Shown one piece after another: positions 1 through 7,161 of a stretch of 19,167 nt of DNA; positions within the stretch are counted from its first letter, which is position 1; each line of letters begins with the position of its first letter. The notes under the pieces were generated by a model. The model was not told where the DNA came from, searched no databases, and worked only from the letters and a program-made list of their open reading frames with translations. This DNA comes from Patulibacter sp. (GTDB taxonomy: Bacteria > Actinomycetota > Thermoleophilia > Solirubrobacterales > Solirubrobacteraceae), in assembly GCA_031119595.1 (NCBI GenBank), contig JAVHXX010000011.1, positions 4,503 through 23,669 on the forward strand, in the 5' to 3' direction. The translations under genes and the position numbers were made by a program.

Positions 1-209
1 CGTTCGTCCCACTCGGCGCGTGGATCGCGATGTACGACGAGCGCACCGACAGTCTCGGCGGGATCGCCCGCACGGCGGAGCTCCTGCGCGACGTGGAGCC
101 GCGGTCGGTCGCCACGGGTGACGACGAGCGCCCCGAACCTGCCGCAGCGGTCGTCGCTGACGACGCCGCTTCGGACGACTCCGTCGACGGCCCCGGCCGC
201 CTCGGATGA
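1..209 (+). CDS. C-terminal end of a membrane protein paralogous to the next gene (partial)
   Basis: The reading frame is open from base 3 to a TGA at 207-209 and gives 68 residues, with the start outside the window. It begins with a hydrophobic stretch (FVPLGAWIAM) followed by YDERT, then a hydrophilic tail rich in Asp, Ala and Pro. The complete downstream gene at 262 ends the same way: a membrane segment, the same MYDERT motif, then 'LL.DV.PR' and an 'AAVVADDA' tail. The two are therefore tandem paralogues. The tail is predicted to be cytoplasmic because it follows a membrane segment and is charged. I recognise no known family and assign no function. The 52 bases between this stop and the next start hold the next gene's promoter. 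Confidence 0.72.
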   Translation, partial: FVPLGAWIAMYDERTDSLGGIARTAELLRDVEPRSVATGDDERPEPAAAVVADDAASDDSVDGPGRLG

Positions 210-247
210 CCTCGGCCGAGCGCGCTGCACGCCGCCCGGCCGGGCGG

Positions 248-253
248 TAGCGT
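248..253 (+). promoter_or_regulatory. -10 element TAGCGT, leaderless start of the 262 gene
   Basis: TAGCGT fits the actinobacterial TAnnnT -10 consensus and ends 8 bases before the ATG at 262, so transcription should begin at or next to the start codon. CTGCAC at 225-230 lies 17 bases upstream and could be a weak -35. The flanking CGGGCGGTA is identical to that before the 4172 gene. Confidence 0.55.
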
Positions 254-261
254 GCCCACCG

Positions 262-945
262 ATGGGTGACCGCTTCCGCATTGGCGAACTGCTGGCCGCG
301 ATCGGGACGATCGGCCTGGCGCTGTCGCTCGGACTCCTCCACTGGTTCCAGCCGGCGTTCGATATGAACCGCAAGGCCAACAGCGCCGCGTTGTCCACCT
401 ATCCGCACAACCTGAAGTCGCTCGACGCCGGCGTGCTCGGCTGGTTCGCGTTCGTGATCCTGTTCCTCGCGATCATCGCCGGGATCGTGTTCTTCCTGCG
501 CGCGCTCACCGCCCCGGACTCCGAGCGCCCGATGCTCCAGGCGCCCTACGCCTACGTCATCTCGGGCTTCGCGTTCCTCGTGCTCGTGTGGCGCCTCTTC
601 CTCTTCCAGCCCGGGCCCAGCGCCGACGCCGTCTCCGGCCGCACGCTCCTCTCGGCGCAGCAGATCCTCGCGGCCCACGTCGACGTGACCCTCGCCGCCG
701 GCGCCTGGGTCGGGTTCGTCTCGGTCACCCTCATGATGCTCGGCTTCTGGTTCGCCATGTACGACGAGCGCACCGGTGGTCGCGGCGCCCGCCGCCAGAC
801 CGACGCCCTCCTCGCCGACGTCGCCCCGCGCGCCGTGCCGCACGTGCCGGCGCCGGCCGATCCCGACGCGGCCGTCGTCGCCGACGACGCGGTCGCCACC
901 GACCCTTCCTCTCCGTCCAGCCCGGCCTCCGGAGGCCCCGCATGA
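262..945 (+). CDS. Four-helix membrane protein with acidic tail, coupled to gatC
   Basis: This 227-residue protein has four likely membrane helices, at about residues 9-28, 58-80, 96-116 and 142-166. A hydrophilic tail (167-227) rich in Ala, Asp, Pro and Arg follows. I recognise no catalytic motif and no named family. The ATG at 262 was chosen because it directly precedes the first helix and lies 8 bases after a TAGCGT -10 element; a GTG at 118 in the same frame would overlap the preceding gene. The stop overlaps the gatC start as ATGA (942-945), and the gatC ribosome binding site lies inside this gene, so it is very likely the first gene of the gatCAB transcript and translationally coupled to it. 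It is a tandem paralogue of the partial gene upstream. Whether it has any link to tRNA amidation cannot be told from the sequence. Confidence 0.85.
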   Translation: MGDRFRIGELLAAIGTIGLALSLGLLHWFQPAFDMNRKANSAALSTYPHNLKSLDAGVLGWFAFVILFLAIIAGIVFFLRALTAPDSERPMLQAPYAYVISGFAFLVLVWRLFLFQPGPSADAVSGRTLLSAQQILAAHVDVTLAAGAWVGFVSVTLMMLGFWFAMYDERTGGRGARRQTDALLADVAPRAVPHVPAPADPDAAVVADDAVATDPSSPSSPASGGPA

Positions 946-1226
946 TCGACGCCAAGCAGGTCCTCCACGTCGCGCGGCTCGCGCGCCTGGAGCTCGCCCC
1001 AGAAGACGTCCAGCCGATGGCCGACGAGCTGTCGAGCATCCTCGGTCACATCGAGCAGATGTCGTCGCTCGACCTCGAGGGCGTGAAGCCGACCACGCAC
1101 GTCGTCCCCGTCGAGGGCGTGCTCCGCGCCGACGAGGCCGAGGCACCGCTTCCGCGCGAGGTCGCGCTCTCGCAGGCGCCGAAGCACTCCGAGACCGGTT
1201 TCCTCGTCCCGAGCCCGCAGGCGTAG
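942..1226 (+). CDS. gatC: Aspartyl/glutamyl-tRNA(Asn/Gln) amidotransferase subunit C
   Basis: The 94-residue product has the usual GatC length and begins with the family pattern of a short helix (VLHVARLARLEL), then 'LSSILGHIEQM', then a Pro-rich segment and the closing 'PKHSETGFLVPSPQA' part that wraps around GatA. GatC stabilises the GatA-GatB complex, which converts misacylated Asp-tRNA(Asn) or Glu-tRNA(Gln) to the amide form in the cytoplasm. The ATG at 942 overlaps the upstream stop as ATGA and is preceded six bases earlier by a strong GGAGG (931-935). gatA starts two bases after its stop. The gene order C-A-B is common in bacteria. Confidence 0.95.
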   Translation: MIDAKQVLHVARLARLELAPEDVQPMADELSSILGHIEQMSSLDLEGVKPTTHVVPVEGVLRADEAEAPLPREVALSQAPKHSETGFLVPSPQA

Positions 1227-1228
1227 TC

Positions 1229-2671
1229 ATGGCGCAGTCCGAATCGATCACCGCGGCGATCAAGACCACCGCGACCGAGCAGATCGCCGCCATCCAGGCC
1301 GGCGCCCTCGACGCCCGTGAGCTCTTCGACGCGTACCGCGAGCGCGCCGCCGCCGACCCGAACAACGCCTTCACGTGGGTCGCCTCGGAGACCCCCGCCG
1401 AGCTGCCGGCCGCGAGCACGCCGCTCGCCGGCCTGCCGGTCGCCATCAAGGACCTCTTCTGCACCGAGGGCGTGCCGAGCCAGTCCGGCTCGAAGCTGCT
1501 CGAGGGGTACCTGCCGCCCTACACCGCCACCGCGGTCCAGAAGCTCATCGACGCCGGCTCGACCTCGCACGGCAAGACCAACCAGGACGAGTTCGCCATG
1601 GGCAGCTCGAACGAGAACTCGGCGTTCGGTGCCGTCCTGAACCCCTGGGATCCCTCGCGGGTCCCGGGCGGCTCGAGCGGAGGCAGCGCCGCCGCGGTCG
1701 CCGCAGGCCAGGCGCCGTGGGCCCTCGGGACCGATACAGGCGGTTCGATCCGCCAGCCTGCCGCGTTCTGCGGACTGGTCGGCCTGAAGCCCACCTACGG
1801 GTCCGTGAGCCGGTTCGGGATGATCGCGTTCGCGTCGTCGCTCGACCAGGCTGGCCCGATCACCCGATCCGTCGCCGACGCGGCCCTGCTGCTCTCCCAC
1901 ATGGAGGGCAAGGACCCGCGCGATATGACCAGCATCGGCCTCCGCGAGCCGATCGAAGTCCCGACCCGCACCGATCTCACCGGCCTGCGCATCGGCGTGC
2001 CGGAGGAGCTCTCGGGCGAGGGCATCGACCCGGGCGTGCGAGCCTCCTTCGAGGCCGCGCTCGAGCAGGCCAAGGCCCTCGGCGCGACCATCTCGACCAT
2101 CCACCTCCCGAACGCGCCCCATGCACTCTCGGCGTACTACGTACTCGCGCCGGCCGAGGCCAGCTCGAACCTCTCCCGCTTCGACGGCGTCCGCTACGGC
2201 AACCGCCTCGAGGCCGAGGACGGTTCGCTGATCGGCATGTACACGCGCACGCGCACCGAGGGTTTCGGCGCGGAGGTCAAGCGCCGCATCATGCTCGGGA
2301 CGTACGCCCTGTCGGCCGGCTTCTACGACGCGTACTACGGCCGCGCCCAGCAGGTCCGCACGAAGATCGTGGAGGACTTCGCGGATGCGTTCTCCCAGGT
2401 CGACCTGATCGCCACGCCGACCGCACCGACGACCGCGTACGAGCTCGGCGCGAAGTCGTCCGATCCGCTCTCGATGTACCTCGGCGACTTCTGCACCGTG
2501 CCGATGTCGCTCGCGGGCATCCCGGCGATCTCGATTCCGTCCGGCCTCGCCGACGGCCTCCCGGTGGGCCTGCAGCTCGCCGGCCCCGCCTTCTCCGAGA
2601 ACCTGATCCTCGGCGCCGCGCACGCGCTCGAACAGGCGATCGGCTTCGACACCGCAGGAGCGATCCGATGA
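1229..2671 (+). CDS. gatA: Aspartyl/glutamyl-tRNA(Asn/Gln) amidotransferase subunit A (glutamine amidase)
   Basis: The 480-residue product belongs to the amidase-signature family and has the usual GatA length. GatA hydrolyses glutamine and passes the ammonia through a channel to GatB. The Ser-cisSer-Lys catalytic set is visible: Lys74 in 'VAIKDLF', Ser149 in 'GGSSGGSAAAVA' and Ser173 in 'TDTGGSIRQPA'. The Lys-Ser and Ser-Ser spacings (75 and 24) match those of well-studied GatA enzymes. The ATG lies two bases after gatC; only a weak GCAGG precedes it, so translation probably depends on coupling. The stop overlaps the gatB start (ATGA, 2668-2671). Nothing suggests damage. With gatB it implies that this organism makes Asn-tRNA and/or Gln-tRNA indirectly; which one depends on whether AsnRS or GlnRS exists elsewhere in the genome. 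Confidence 0.97.
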   Translation: MAQSESITAAIKTTATEQIAAIQAGALDARELFDAYRERAAADPNNAFTWVASETPAELPAASTPLAGLPVAIKDLFCTEGVPSQSGSKLLEGYLPPYTATAVQKLIDAGSTSHGKTNQDEFAMGSSNENSAFGAVLNPWDPSRVPGGSSGGSAAAVAAGQAPWALGTDTGGSIRQPAAFCGLVGLKPTYGSVSRFGMIAFASSLDQAGPITRSVADAALLLSHMEGKDPRDMTSIGLREPIEVPTRTDLTGLRIGVPEELSGEGIDPGVRASFEAALEQAKALGATISTIHLPNAPHALSAYYVLAPAEASSNLSRFDGVRYGNRLEAEDGSLIGMYTRTRTEGFGAEVKRRIMLGTYALSAGFYDAYYGRAQQVRTKIVEDFADAFSQVDLIATPTAPTTAYELGAKSSDPLSMYLGDFCTVPMSLAGIPAISIPSGLADGLPVGLQLAGPAFSENLILGAAHALEQAIGFDTAGAIR

Positions 2672-4095
2672 GCGTCGCCGACTACGACATCACCATCGGC
2701 CTGGAGATCCACGTCCAGCTGGCGACGAAGACGAAGATGTTCTCGCCGATCGAGACATACTTCGGCGCCGACCCGAACACCCTCGTCGGCCCGGTCGACC
2801 TCGGCCTGCCCGGCACGCTGCCCGTGCCCAACGCCCAGGCGATCCACTACGGGATCATGCTCGGGCTCGCATTCAACTGCGCGATCGCCGACCGGCTGGT
2901 CTTCCATCGGAAGAACTACTTCTACCCCGACCTGCCGAAGGGGTACCAGATCAGCCAGTTCGACGAACCCCTCTGCGGGCCCGGGAACTTCGGCGGCGTG
3001 CGCATCCACCGCGTGCACCTCGAGGAGGACGCCGCCAAGCTGACCCATGCCGGTAGCTCCGGTCGCATCCACGACTCGGACGCCTCCGTCGTCGACTTCA
3101 ACCGCGGCGGCACCTCCCTCGCGGAGATCGTCACCGAGCCCGACATCCACTCCGCCGAGCAGGCCAGCGAGTGGCTGCGGCTGCTGCGCACCACCGTGCG
3201 CCAGCTCGGTGTGTCCGACGTGAACATGGAGGAGGGCTCGCTGCGCTGCGACGCCAACATCTCCATCGCGCCGAAGGGCTCCGGCGTGCTCGGCGCCAAG
3301 ACCGAGCTCAAGAACATGAACTCGTTCCGGTTCATCGAGCGTGGGATCCGCGCCGAGGTGGCCCGGCAGGCGGCGATCCTCGACGCCGGCGACACGGTCG
3401 AGCAGGAGACCCTCCACTTCGACCCGCGCACCGAGGCGATCACCTCGATGCGGTCCAAGGAAGACGCCCACGACTACCGCTACTTCCCCGAGCCCGACAT
3501 GGTCCCGGTGGTCGTCACGAGCGAGATGGTCGACAAGGCCAAGGCTGCGATGCCCGAGCTCCCGCACGAGCGCGAGGCGCGCTTCGAGGCGCTCGGCGTC
3601 GAGCCCGGCGCCGCCCGCCAGATGAGCTGGCAGCCGGAGCTCGGCGACCTCTTCGAGGAGGCGCTCGCCGCGGACCCCGCGCACGCGAAGGCGCTCGCCG
3701 CGCTCATCACGAACGAGCTCGTCGCCCGTCTCGAGGACGGCGACCTCACGCAGTCGAAGGCCACACCGGCCTCGCTCGCGCAGCTCGTCGCGCTCACCGC
3801 GGACGGCAAAGTCTCGACCTCCGGCGCGCGCACCGTGCTCGACACGCTCGTCGCGAGCGGGGGAGACCCGGCGCAGATCATCGAGGCCGAGGGCCTCGGC
3901 GCGATCGGCGGCGGCGACGAGCTCACGCCGATCATCCAGGCCGCGCTCGACGCCAACCCGGACGTCGCCGAGAAGCTTCGCGGCGGCGACATGAAGCCGA
4001 TCGGCGTGATCATCGGTGCCGTGATGAAGGAGACCCGCGGCCGCGCCGACGGCAAAGAGGTCACGAAGATCGCACGGGGCCTGCTCGGACTCTGA
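2668..4095 (+). CDS. gatB: Aspartyl/glutamyl-tRNA(Asn/Gln) amidotransferase subunit B
   Basis: The 475-residue GatB phosphorylates the side-chain carboxylate of Asp or Glu on the tRNA and transfers the ammonia from GatA. The N-terminal catalytic domain shows 'GLEIHVQLATKTKMFSP', 'HRKNYFYPDLPKGYQISQ', 'HLEEDAAKLTH' and the family signature 'DFNRGGTSLAEIVTEPD'. Next come 'KTELKNMNSFRFIERGI' and the helical middle. The last roughly 150 residues form the YqeY-like tRNA-binding tail, ending 'GVIIGAVMKETRGRADGK' and 'GLLGL'. The ATG overlaps the gatA stop and has AGGAG (2656-2660) seven bases upstream. It is the last gene of the unit; a strong hairpin follows ten bases after the stop. Confidence 0.97.
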   Translation: MSVADYDITIGLEIHVQLATKTKMFSPIETYFGADPNTLVGPVDLGLPGTLPVPNAQAIHYGIMLGLAFNCAIADRLVFHRKNYFYPDLPKGYQISQFDEPLCGPGNFGGVRIHRVHLEEDAAKLTHAGSSGRIHDSDASVVDFNRGGTSLAEIVTEPDIHSAEQASEWLRLLRTTVRQLGVSDVNMEEGSLRCDANISIAPKGSGVLGAKTELKNMNSFRFIERGIRAEVARQAAILDAGDTVEQETLHFDPRTEAITSMRSKEDAHDYRYFPEPDMVPVVVTSEMVDKAKAAMPELPHEREARFEALGVEPGAARQMSWQPELGDLFEEALAADPAHAKALAALITNELVARLEDGDLTQSKATPASLAQLVALTADGKVSTSGARTVLDTLVASGGDPAQIIEAEGLGAIGGGDELTPIIQAALDANPDVAEKLRGGDMKPIGVIIGAVMKETRGRADGKEVTKIARGLLGL

Positions 4096-4104
4096 CCGGC
4101 TCCC

Positions 4105-4129
4105 GGCGTCGGCCCGTGTGGCCGGCGCC
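4105..4129 (+). terminator. Hairpin after gatB, possible intrinsic terminator without U-tract
   Basis: GGCGTCGGCC (4105-4114) pairs with GGCCGGCGCC (4120-4129) over ten pairs including one G-U, with loop CGTGT. It starts nine bases after the gatB stop. No T-run follows, so termination may be weak or Rho-assisted. Confidence 0.45.
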
Positions 4130-4132
4130 AGT

Positions 4133-4151
4133 GCCGCGCCCGCAGCGCGGC
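4133..4151 (+). terminator. Second hairpin between gatB and the zinc-ribbon gene
   Basis: GCCGCGC (4133-4139) and GCGCGGC (4145-4151) form a perfect seven-pair stem with loop CCGCA. It stands between the first hairpin and the -10 element at 4158, so the two hairpins in tandem probably insulate the gat unit from the next gene. Confidence 0.35.
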
Positions 4152-4157
4152 GGGCGG

Positions 4158-4163
4158 TACCCT
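4158..4163 (+). promoter_or_regulatory. -10 element TACCCT, leaderless start of the 4172 gene
   Basis: TACCCT fits TAnnnT and ends 8 bases before the ATG at 4172. The preceding CGGGCGGTA is the same as at the 262 gene. No ribosome binding site is visible, consistent with a leaderless message. Confidence 0.55.
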
Positions 4164-4171
4164 GACGGGCG

Positions 4172-4495
4172 ATGTACCTCGCCGGGTCCGCCTACATCTT
4201 CTTCGCCGTCGCCTGCGGACTGGGCGCCGGGTACATCGGTCGGATCAAGGGCCAGTCCTTCTGGATCTGGTTCATCGCCGGCCTGATCCTGCCCGTCTTC
4301 TCGAACATCGCCGCGGCCATCTCCCGGAACGAGAACGACGAGGCGCGCCGGCTCTGCCCGGAATGCGGCGCCGTCGCGATGACGTACCAGGCGAAGTGCA
4401 TGAAGTGCGGGGCCGAGCTCGAATACCCCTCCGACGAGGAGATCCTCCCGTCGAAGAACGAGCTCGCCCGGATGCGCGCCGCCGGCCTCGTCTGA
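4172..4495 (+). CDS. Small membrane-anchored zinc-ribbon protein
   Basis: The product has 107 residues. Two hydrophobic helices (about residues 5-23 and 29-50, the second containing 'FWIWFIAGLILPVFSN') are followed by a soluble part with two CxxC knuckles, Cys62-x2-Cys65 ('CPECG') and Cys76-x2-Cys79 ('CMKCG'), typical of a zinc ribbon. A short charged tail ends in 'KNELARMRAAGLV'. I cannot place it in a named family with a known function; two helices plus a zinc ribbon occur in many small uncharacterised bacterial proteins. It stands alone between gatCAB and ilvBN with its own leaderless promoter, so context says little. The ATG is fixed by the -10 element spacing and by the helix that starts almost at residue 1. 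Confidence 0.85.
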   Translation: MYLAGSAYIFFAVACGLGAGYIGRIKGQSFWIWFIAGLILPVFSNIAAAISRNENDEARRLCPECGAVAMTYQAKCMKCGAELEYPSDEEILPSKNELARMRAAGLV

Positions 4496-4594
4496 GGAAT
4501 CGCGGTTCCGGCCCGTCGGCGCGGCGCCCGGGCACGTCCGGAGTTGCTTCGCGTCGGCGCACGCGAGATCTGGCGCCCGGTGTCCACCGATTGG

Positions 4595-4600
4595 TAGTCT
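4595..4600 (+). promoter_or_regulatory. Candidate -10 element TAGTCT for ilvBN
   Basis: TAGTCT is the only good TAnnnT match I see upstream of ilvB. Initiation about 7 bases later would give a 5' leader of about 110 bases before the ATG at 4720. No clear -35 was found. Confidence 0.35.
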
Positions 4601-4719
4601 CACGGGAGGTCGCGTCCTCGTGGGGACGCCGTCCTGCGTTCCGGCCCCGATGTCCCGCTTCGGTGCCGGCCGCACAGCTGTTCCACGACCACCCTGCAAG
4701 ACCCGAGATCGGAAGCTGA

Positions 4720-6414
4720 ATGCGAGCCGTCGACGCCATCATGGAGTGCCTCAAAGCAGAGGGCGTCGAAGTCGTATTCGGCTACCCCGGCGGCGCGAAC
4801 CTCCCCACCTACGACGCGTTCGTGGATGCCGGCATCCGCCACGTGCTCGTGCGACACGAGGCCGGCGGCGGCCACGCCGCCGAGGGCTACGCGAAGTCGA
4901 CCGGCAAGGTCGCCGTGTGCCTCGGCACCTCGGGGCCCGGCGCGACGAACCTCGTCACCCCGATCATGGACGCGATGATGGACTCGGTCCCCGTCGTCTT
5001 CATCACCGGCCAGGTCCGCACCGACCTCCTCGGCACCGACGGCTTCCAGGAGGCCGACATTCTCGGCATCACCATGCCGGCGGTCAAGCACTCCTGGATG
5101 ATCACCGACCCGGCCGACATCCCCCAGGCGATCCACGAGGCCTTCCACGTGGCCGGCAGCGGCCGCCCGGGCCCGGTCGTCGTCGACATCCCGACCGACC
5201 TCTCCAAGGCCGACATCCCCTACGAGATCGGCCAGGAGGTCCCGCTCGACCTCCCCGGCTACCAGCCGAAGTTCGAGGGCAACGCGAAGCAGATCCGTCA
5301 GGCAGCCCGCGCGCTCGCCGCGGCGAAGCGCCCCGTGCTCTACGTCGGCGGCGGCGCGGTCGCCGCGGGCGCCCAGGACGAGGTCCGCGAGCTCGCACAC
5401 GTGAGCGGCTTCCCGGTCACCTGCACCCTCATGGCGCTCGGCGTGTACCCGGCCCCGGACCCGCAGTGGCTCGGCATGCCCGGCATGCACGGCACCCGCA
5501 CCGCGAACTACTCCATGGACGAGGCCGACCTGATCTTCTCGATCGGTGCCCGCTTCGACGACCGCATCACCGGGAACCTCGCCGAGTTCGCCCCGAACGC
5601 AAAGTTCATCCACCTCGACATCGACCCCGCCGAGATCGGCAAGAACGTGCCCGCGCACATCCCGATCGTGGGCGATGCCAAGCAGGTCCTCGGCAAGCTG
5701 ATCCCCGAGTACGAGTCGCTCGGCGCGGAGAAGGCCCGCCTGGACGACTGGTGGGAGAAGATCCACGGCTGGCAGGCGAAGTACCCCCTCACCTACGAGG
5801 ACACGAAGGACTCGGAGATCAAGCCGCAGTTCGCGATCAAGGCGATCTGGGAGGCCTCCGGCGGCGACGCGATCGTCACCAGCGACGTCGGCCAGCACCA
5901 GATGTGGACCGCACAGCGGTACGACTTCAAGGAGCCCCGCACCTGGATCAACTCGGGCGGCCTCGGCACGATGGGCTTCGGCCTCCCGGCCGCGCTCGGC
6001 GCGCAGGTCGGCAACCCCGACTCGCTCGTCATCTGCGTCACCGGCGACGGCTCCATCCAGATGAACAGCCAGGAGATGGCGACCGCCACGCAGGAAGGCC
6101 TGCCGGTCAAGGTGGTCATCATCAACAACGGCTACCTCGGCATGGTCCGCCAGTGGCAGGAACTCTTCTGGGAGAAGCGCTACTCGCACGTCGATCTGCG
6201 CGACCCCGACAACGAGGTCCCGAACTGGATGAAGCTCGCCGACGCCTACGGCTGGACCGGCGTGCGCCTCGAGAAGAAGGAGACGCTCGTCGACGACCTC
6301 CGCGCCGCCTTCGCCACCCCCGGCCCCGTCCTGGTCGACGTCCGCGTCGTCCGCGAAGAGAACACCTACCCGATGATCGCGCCCGGCGCCGCCGCACGCG
6401 ACATGGTCGGCTAA
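4720..6414 (+). CDS. ilvB: Acetolactate synthase, large catalytic subunit
   Basis: This 564-residue thiamine-diphosphate and FAD enzyme condenses two pyruvates, or pyruvate and 2-oxobutyrate, in the first common step of valine, leucine and isoleucine synthesis. Visible landmarks are 'VFGYPGGANLPTYDAF', the catalytic Glu47 in 'RHEAGGGHAAEGYA', 'SGPGATNLVTPIMDA', 'GTDGFQEADILGIT' of the FAD-side region, the ThDP motif GDGS (442-445) to 'IINN', and 'GMVRQWQELFW' near the substrate channel. Most family members read HEQGA after the catalytic Glu; here the Gln is Ala48. The ATG at 4720 is preceded by a weak GGAAG (4711-4715). ilvN follows 16 bases after the stop, so the two form an operon. No leader peptide rich in Ile, Val or Leu is seen, so classical attenuation is not supported. 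Confidence 0.96.
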   Translation: MRAVDAIMECLKAEGVEVVFGYPGGANLPTYDAFVDAGIRHVLVRHEAGGGHAAEGYAKSTGKVAVCLGTSGPGATNLVTPIMDAMMDSVPVVFITGQVRTDLLGTDGFQEADILGITMPAVKHSWMITDPADIPQAIHEAFHVAGSGRPGPVVVDIPTDLSKADIPYEIGQEVPLDLPGYQPKFEGNAKQIRQAARALAAAKRPVLYVGGGAVAAGAQDEVRELAHVSGFPVTCTLMALGVYPAPDPQWLGMPGMHGTRTANYSMDEADLIFSIGARFDDRITGNLAEFAPNAKFIHLDIDPAEIGKNVPAHIPIVGDAKQVLGKLIPEYESLGAEKARLDDWWEKIHGWQAKYPLTYEDTKDSEIKPQFAIKAIWEASGGDAIVTSDVGQHQMWTAQRYDFKEPRTWINSGGLGTMGFGLPAALGAQVGNPDSLVICVTGDGSIQMNSQEMATATQEGLPVKVVIINNGYLGMVRQWQELFWEKRYSHVDLRDPDNEVPNWMKLADAYGWTGVRLEKKETLVDDLRAAFATPGPVLVDVRVVREENTYPMIAPGAAARDMVG

Positions 6415-6430
6415 CCGCAGAGGCACGAAC

Positions 6431-6991
6431 ATGGGTGATCCAGGAACCAAGGAAGTCCTCAGCCTCGAGGCGCTGCAGGCGTCCGCGAGCCTCCGCACGG
6501 GCCGCAAGCACGTGCTGTCGCTCGTCGTGCAGAACCGCCCCGGTGTGCTCGTGCGCATCGCCGGTCTCTTCGCGCGCCGCGGCTTCAACATCAACACGCT
6601 GTCCGTCGGCCCCACCGACGACGACAACAAGTCACGCGTCACCGTCACCGTCGACGGCGCGACCGTCCCGATCGACCAGGTCACGAAGCAGCTCCACAAG
6701 CTCGTCAACGTCCTCAAGATCCGCGACCTCGAACCCGACCAGACCGTCGCCCGCGAACTCGCGCTCTTCAAGGTCGGCGTCGAGAACGGCCCCCGCCGCG
6801 CCGAAGTGCTGCAGATCTGCAACATCTTCCGCGGCAAGATCGTCGACATCACGAAGCAGTCGCTCGTGATCGAAGTCACCGGCACCCCCGAGAAGATCGA
6901 AGCGCTCGAAGAGATGCTCCTGCCCTTCGGCCTCATCGAGATGATGCGCACCGGCGAGATTGCCATCTCCCGCGGCCGCGACGAAACCTGA
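6431..6991 (+). CDS. ilvN: Acetolactate synthase, small regulatory subunit
   Basis: The 186-residue product is the partner of IlvB; it activates the enzyme and carries valine feedback inhibition in characterised systems. An N-terminal ACT domain begins at about residue 26, with the hallmark 'NRPGVLVRIAGLFARRGFNI' (35-54) and 'LSVGPTDDD'. The C-terminal domain starts at about 105, with 'ELALFKVGVENGPRRAEV', 'IFRGKIVDIT' and 'EVTGTPEKIEALEEMLLPFG'. The length is normal for the family. The ATG was chosen because AGAGG (6419-6423) lies seven bases upstream, 16 bases after ilvB. A large palindrome follows 21 bases after the stop. The next gene (menF) has its own promoter, so the operon most likely ends here. 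Confidence 0.96.
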   Translation: MGDPGTKEVLSLEALQASASLRTGRKHVLSLVVQNRPGVLVRIAGLFARRGFNINTLSVGPTDDDNKSRVTVTVDGATVPIDQVTKQLHKLVNVLKIRDLEPDQTVARELALFKVGVENGPRRAEVLQICNIFRGKIVDITKQSLVIEVTGTPEKIEALEEMLLPFGLIEMMRTGEIAISRGRDET

Positions 6992-7012
6992 GGCGCCTCT
7001 CGCTTGCATCTC

Positions 7013-7069
7013 CCGTCCGGGCGGGAGAGGCCCGGCCGCAGACGGCCTAAACCTCTCCCGCCCGAACGG
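7013..7069 (+). terminator. Long imperfect palindrome after ilvN, probable terminator or RNA element
   Basis: Bases 7013-7030 pair with 7052-7069 over 17 of 18 positions; the only mismatch is C7017 against A7065. The 21-base loop itself holds a GGCCG/CGGCC hairpin (7034-7038 with 7043-7047, loop CAGA). It sits between ilvN and the menF promoter. There is no U-tract. GCCGCAGA in the loop (7035-7042) can alternatively pair with TCTGCGGC at 7072-7079. Confidence 0.6.
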
Positions 7070-7148
7070 AATCTGCGGCGCGACCAGCACCTCAGGGCGC
7101 CTGGCCCGTCCCGGCGCGTGCGAGCGCGCACCGGGATGAGCGATCCCG

Positions 7149-7154
7149 TAGGTT
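7149..7154 (+). promoter_or_regulatory. -10 element TAGGTT, leaderless start of menF
   Basis: TAGGTT fits TAnnnT and ends seven bases before the ATG at 7162. No ribosome binding site is present in the short gap. Confidence 0.55.
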
Positions 7155-7161
7155 CGGGCGT

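Noticed and set aside
4620..4719. Leader peptide for ilvBN attenuation
   Set aside because: The frame from GTG 4620 runs on into ilvB without a stop near it and is not enriched in Ile, Val or Leu.
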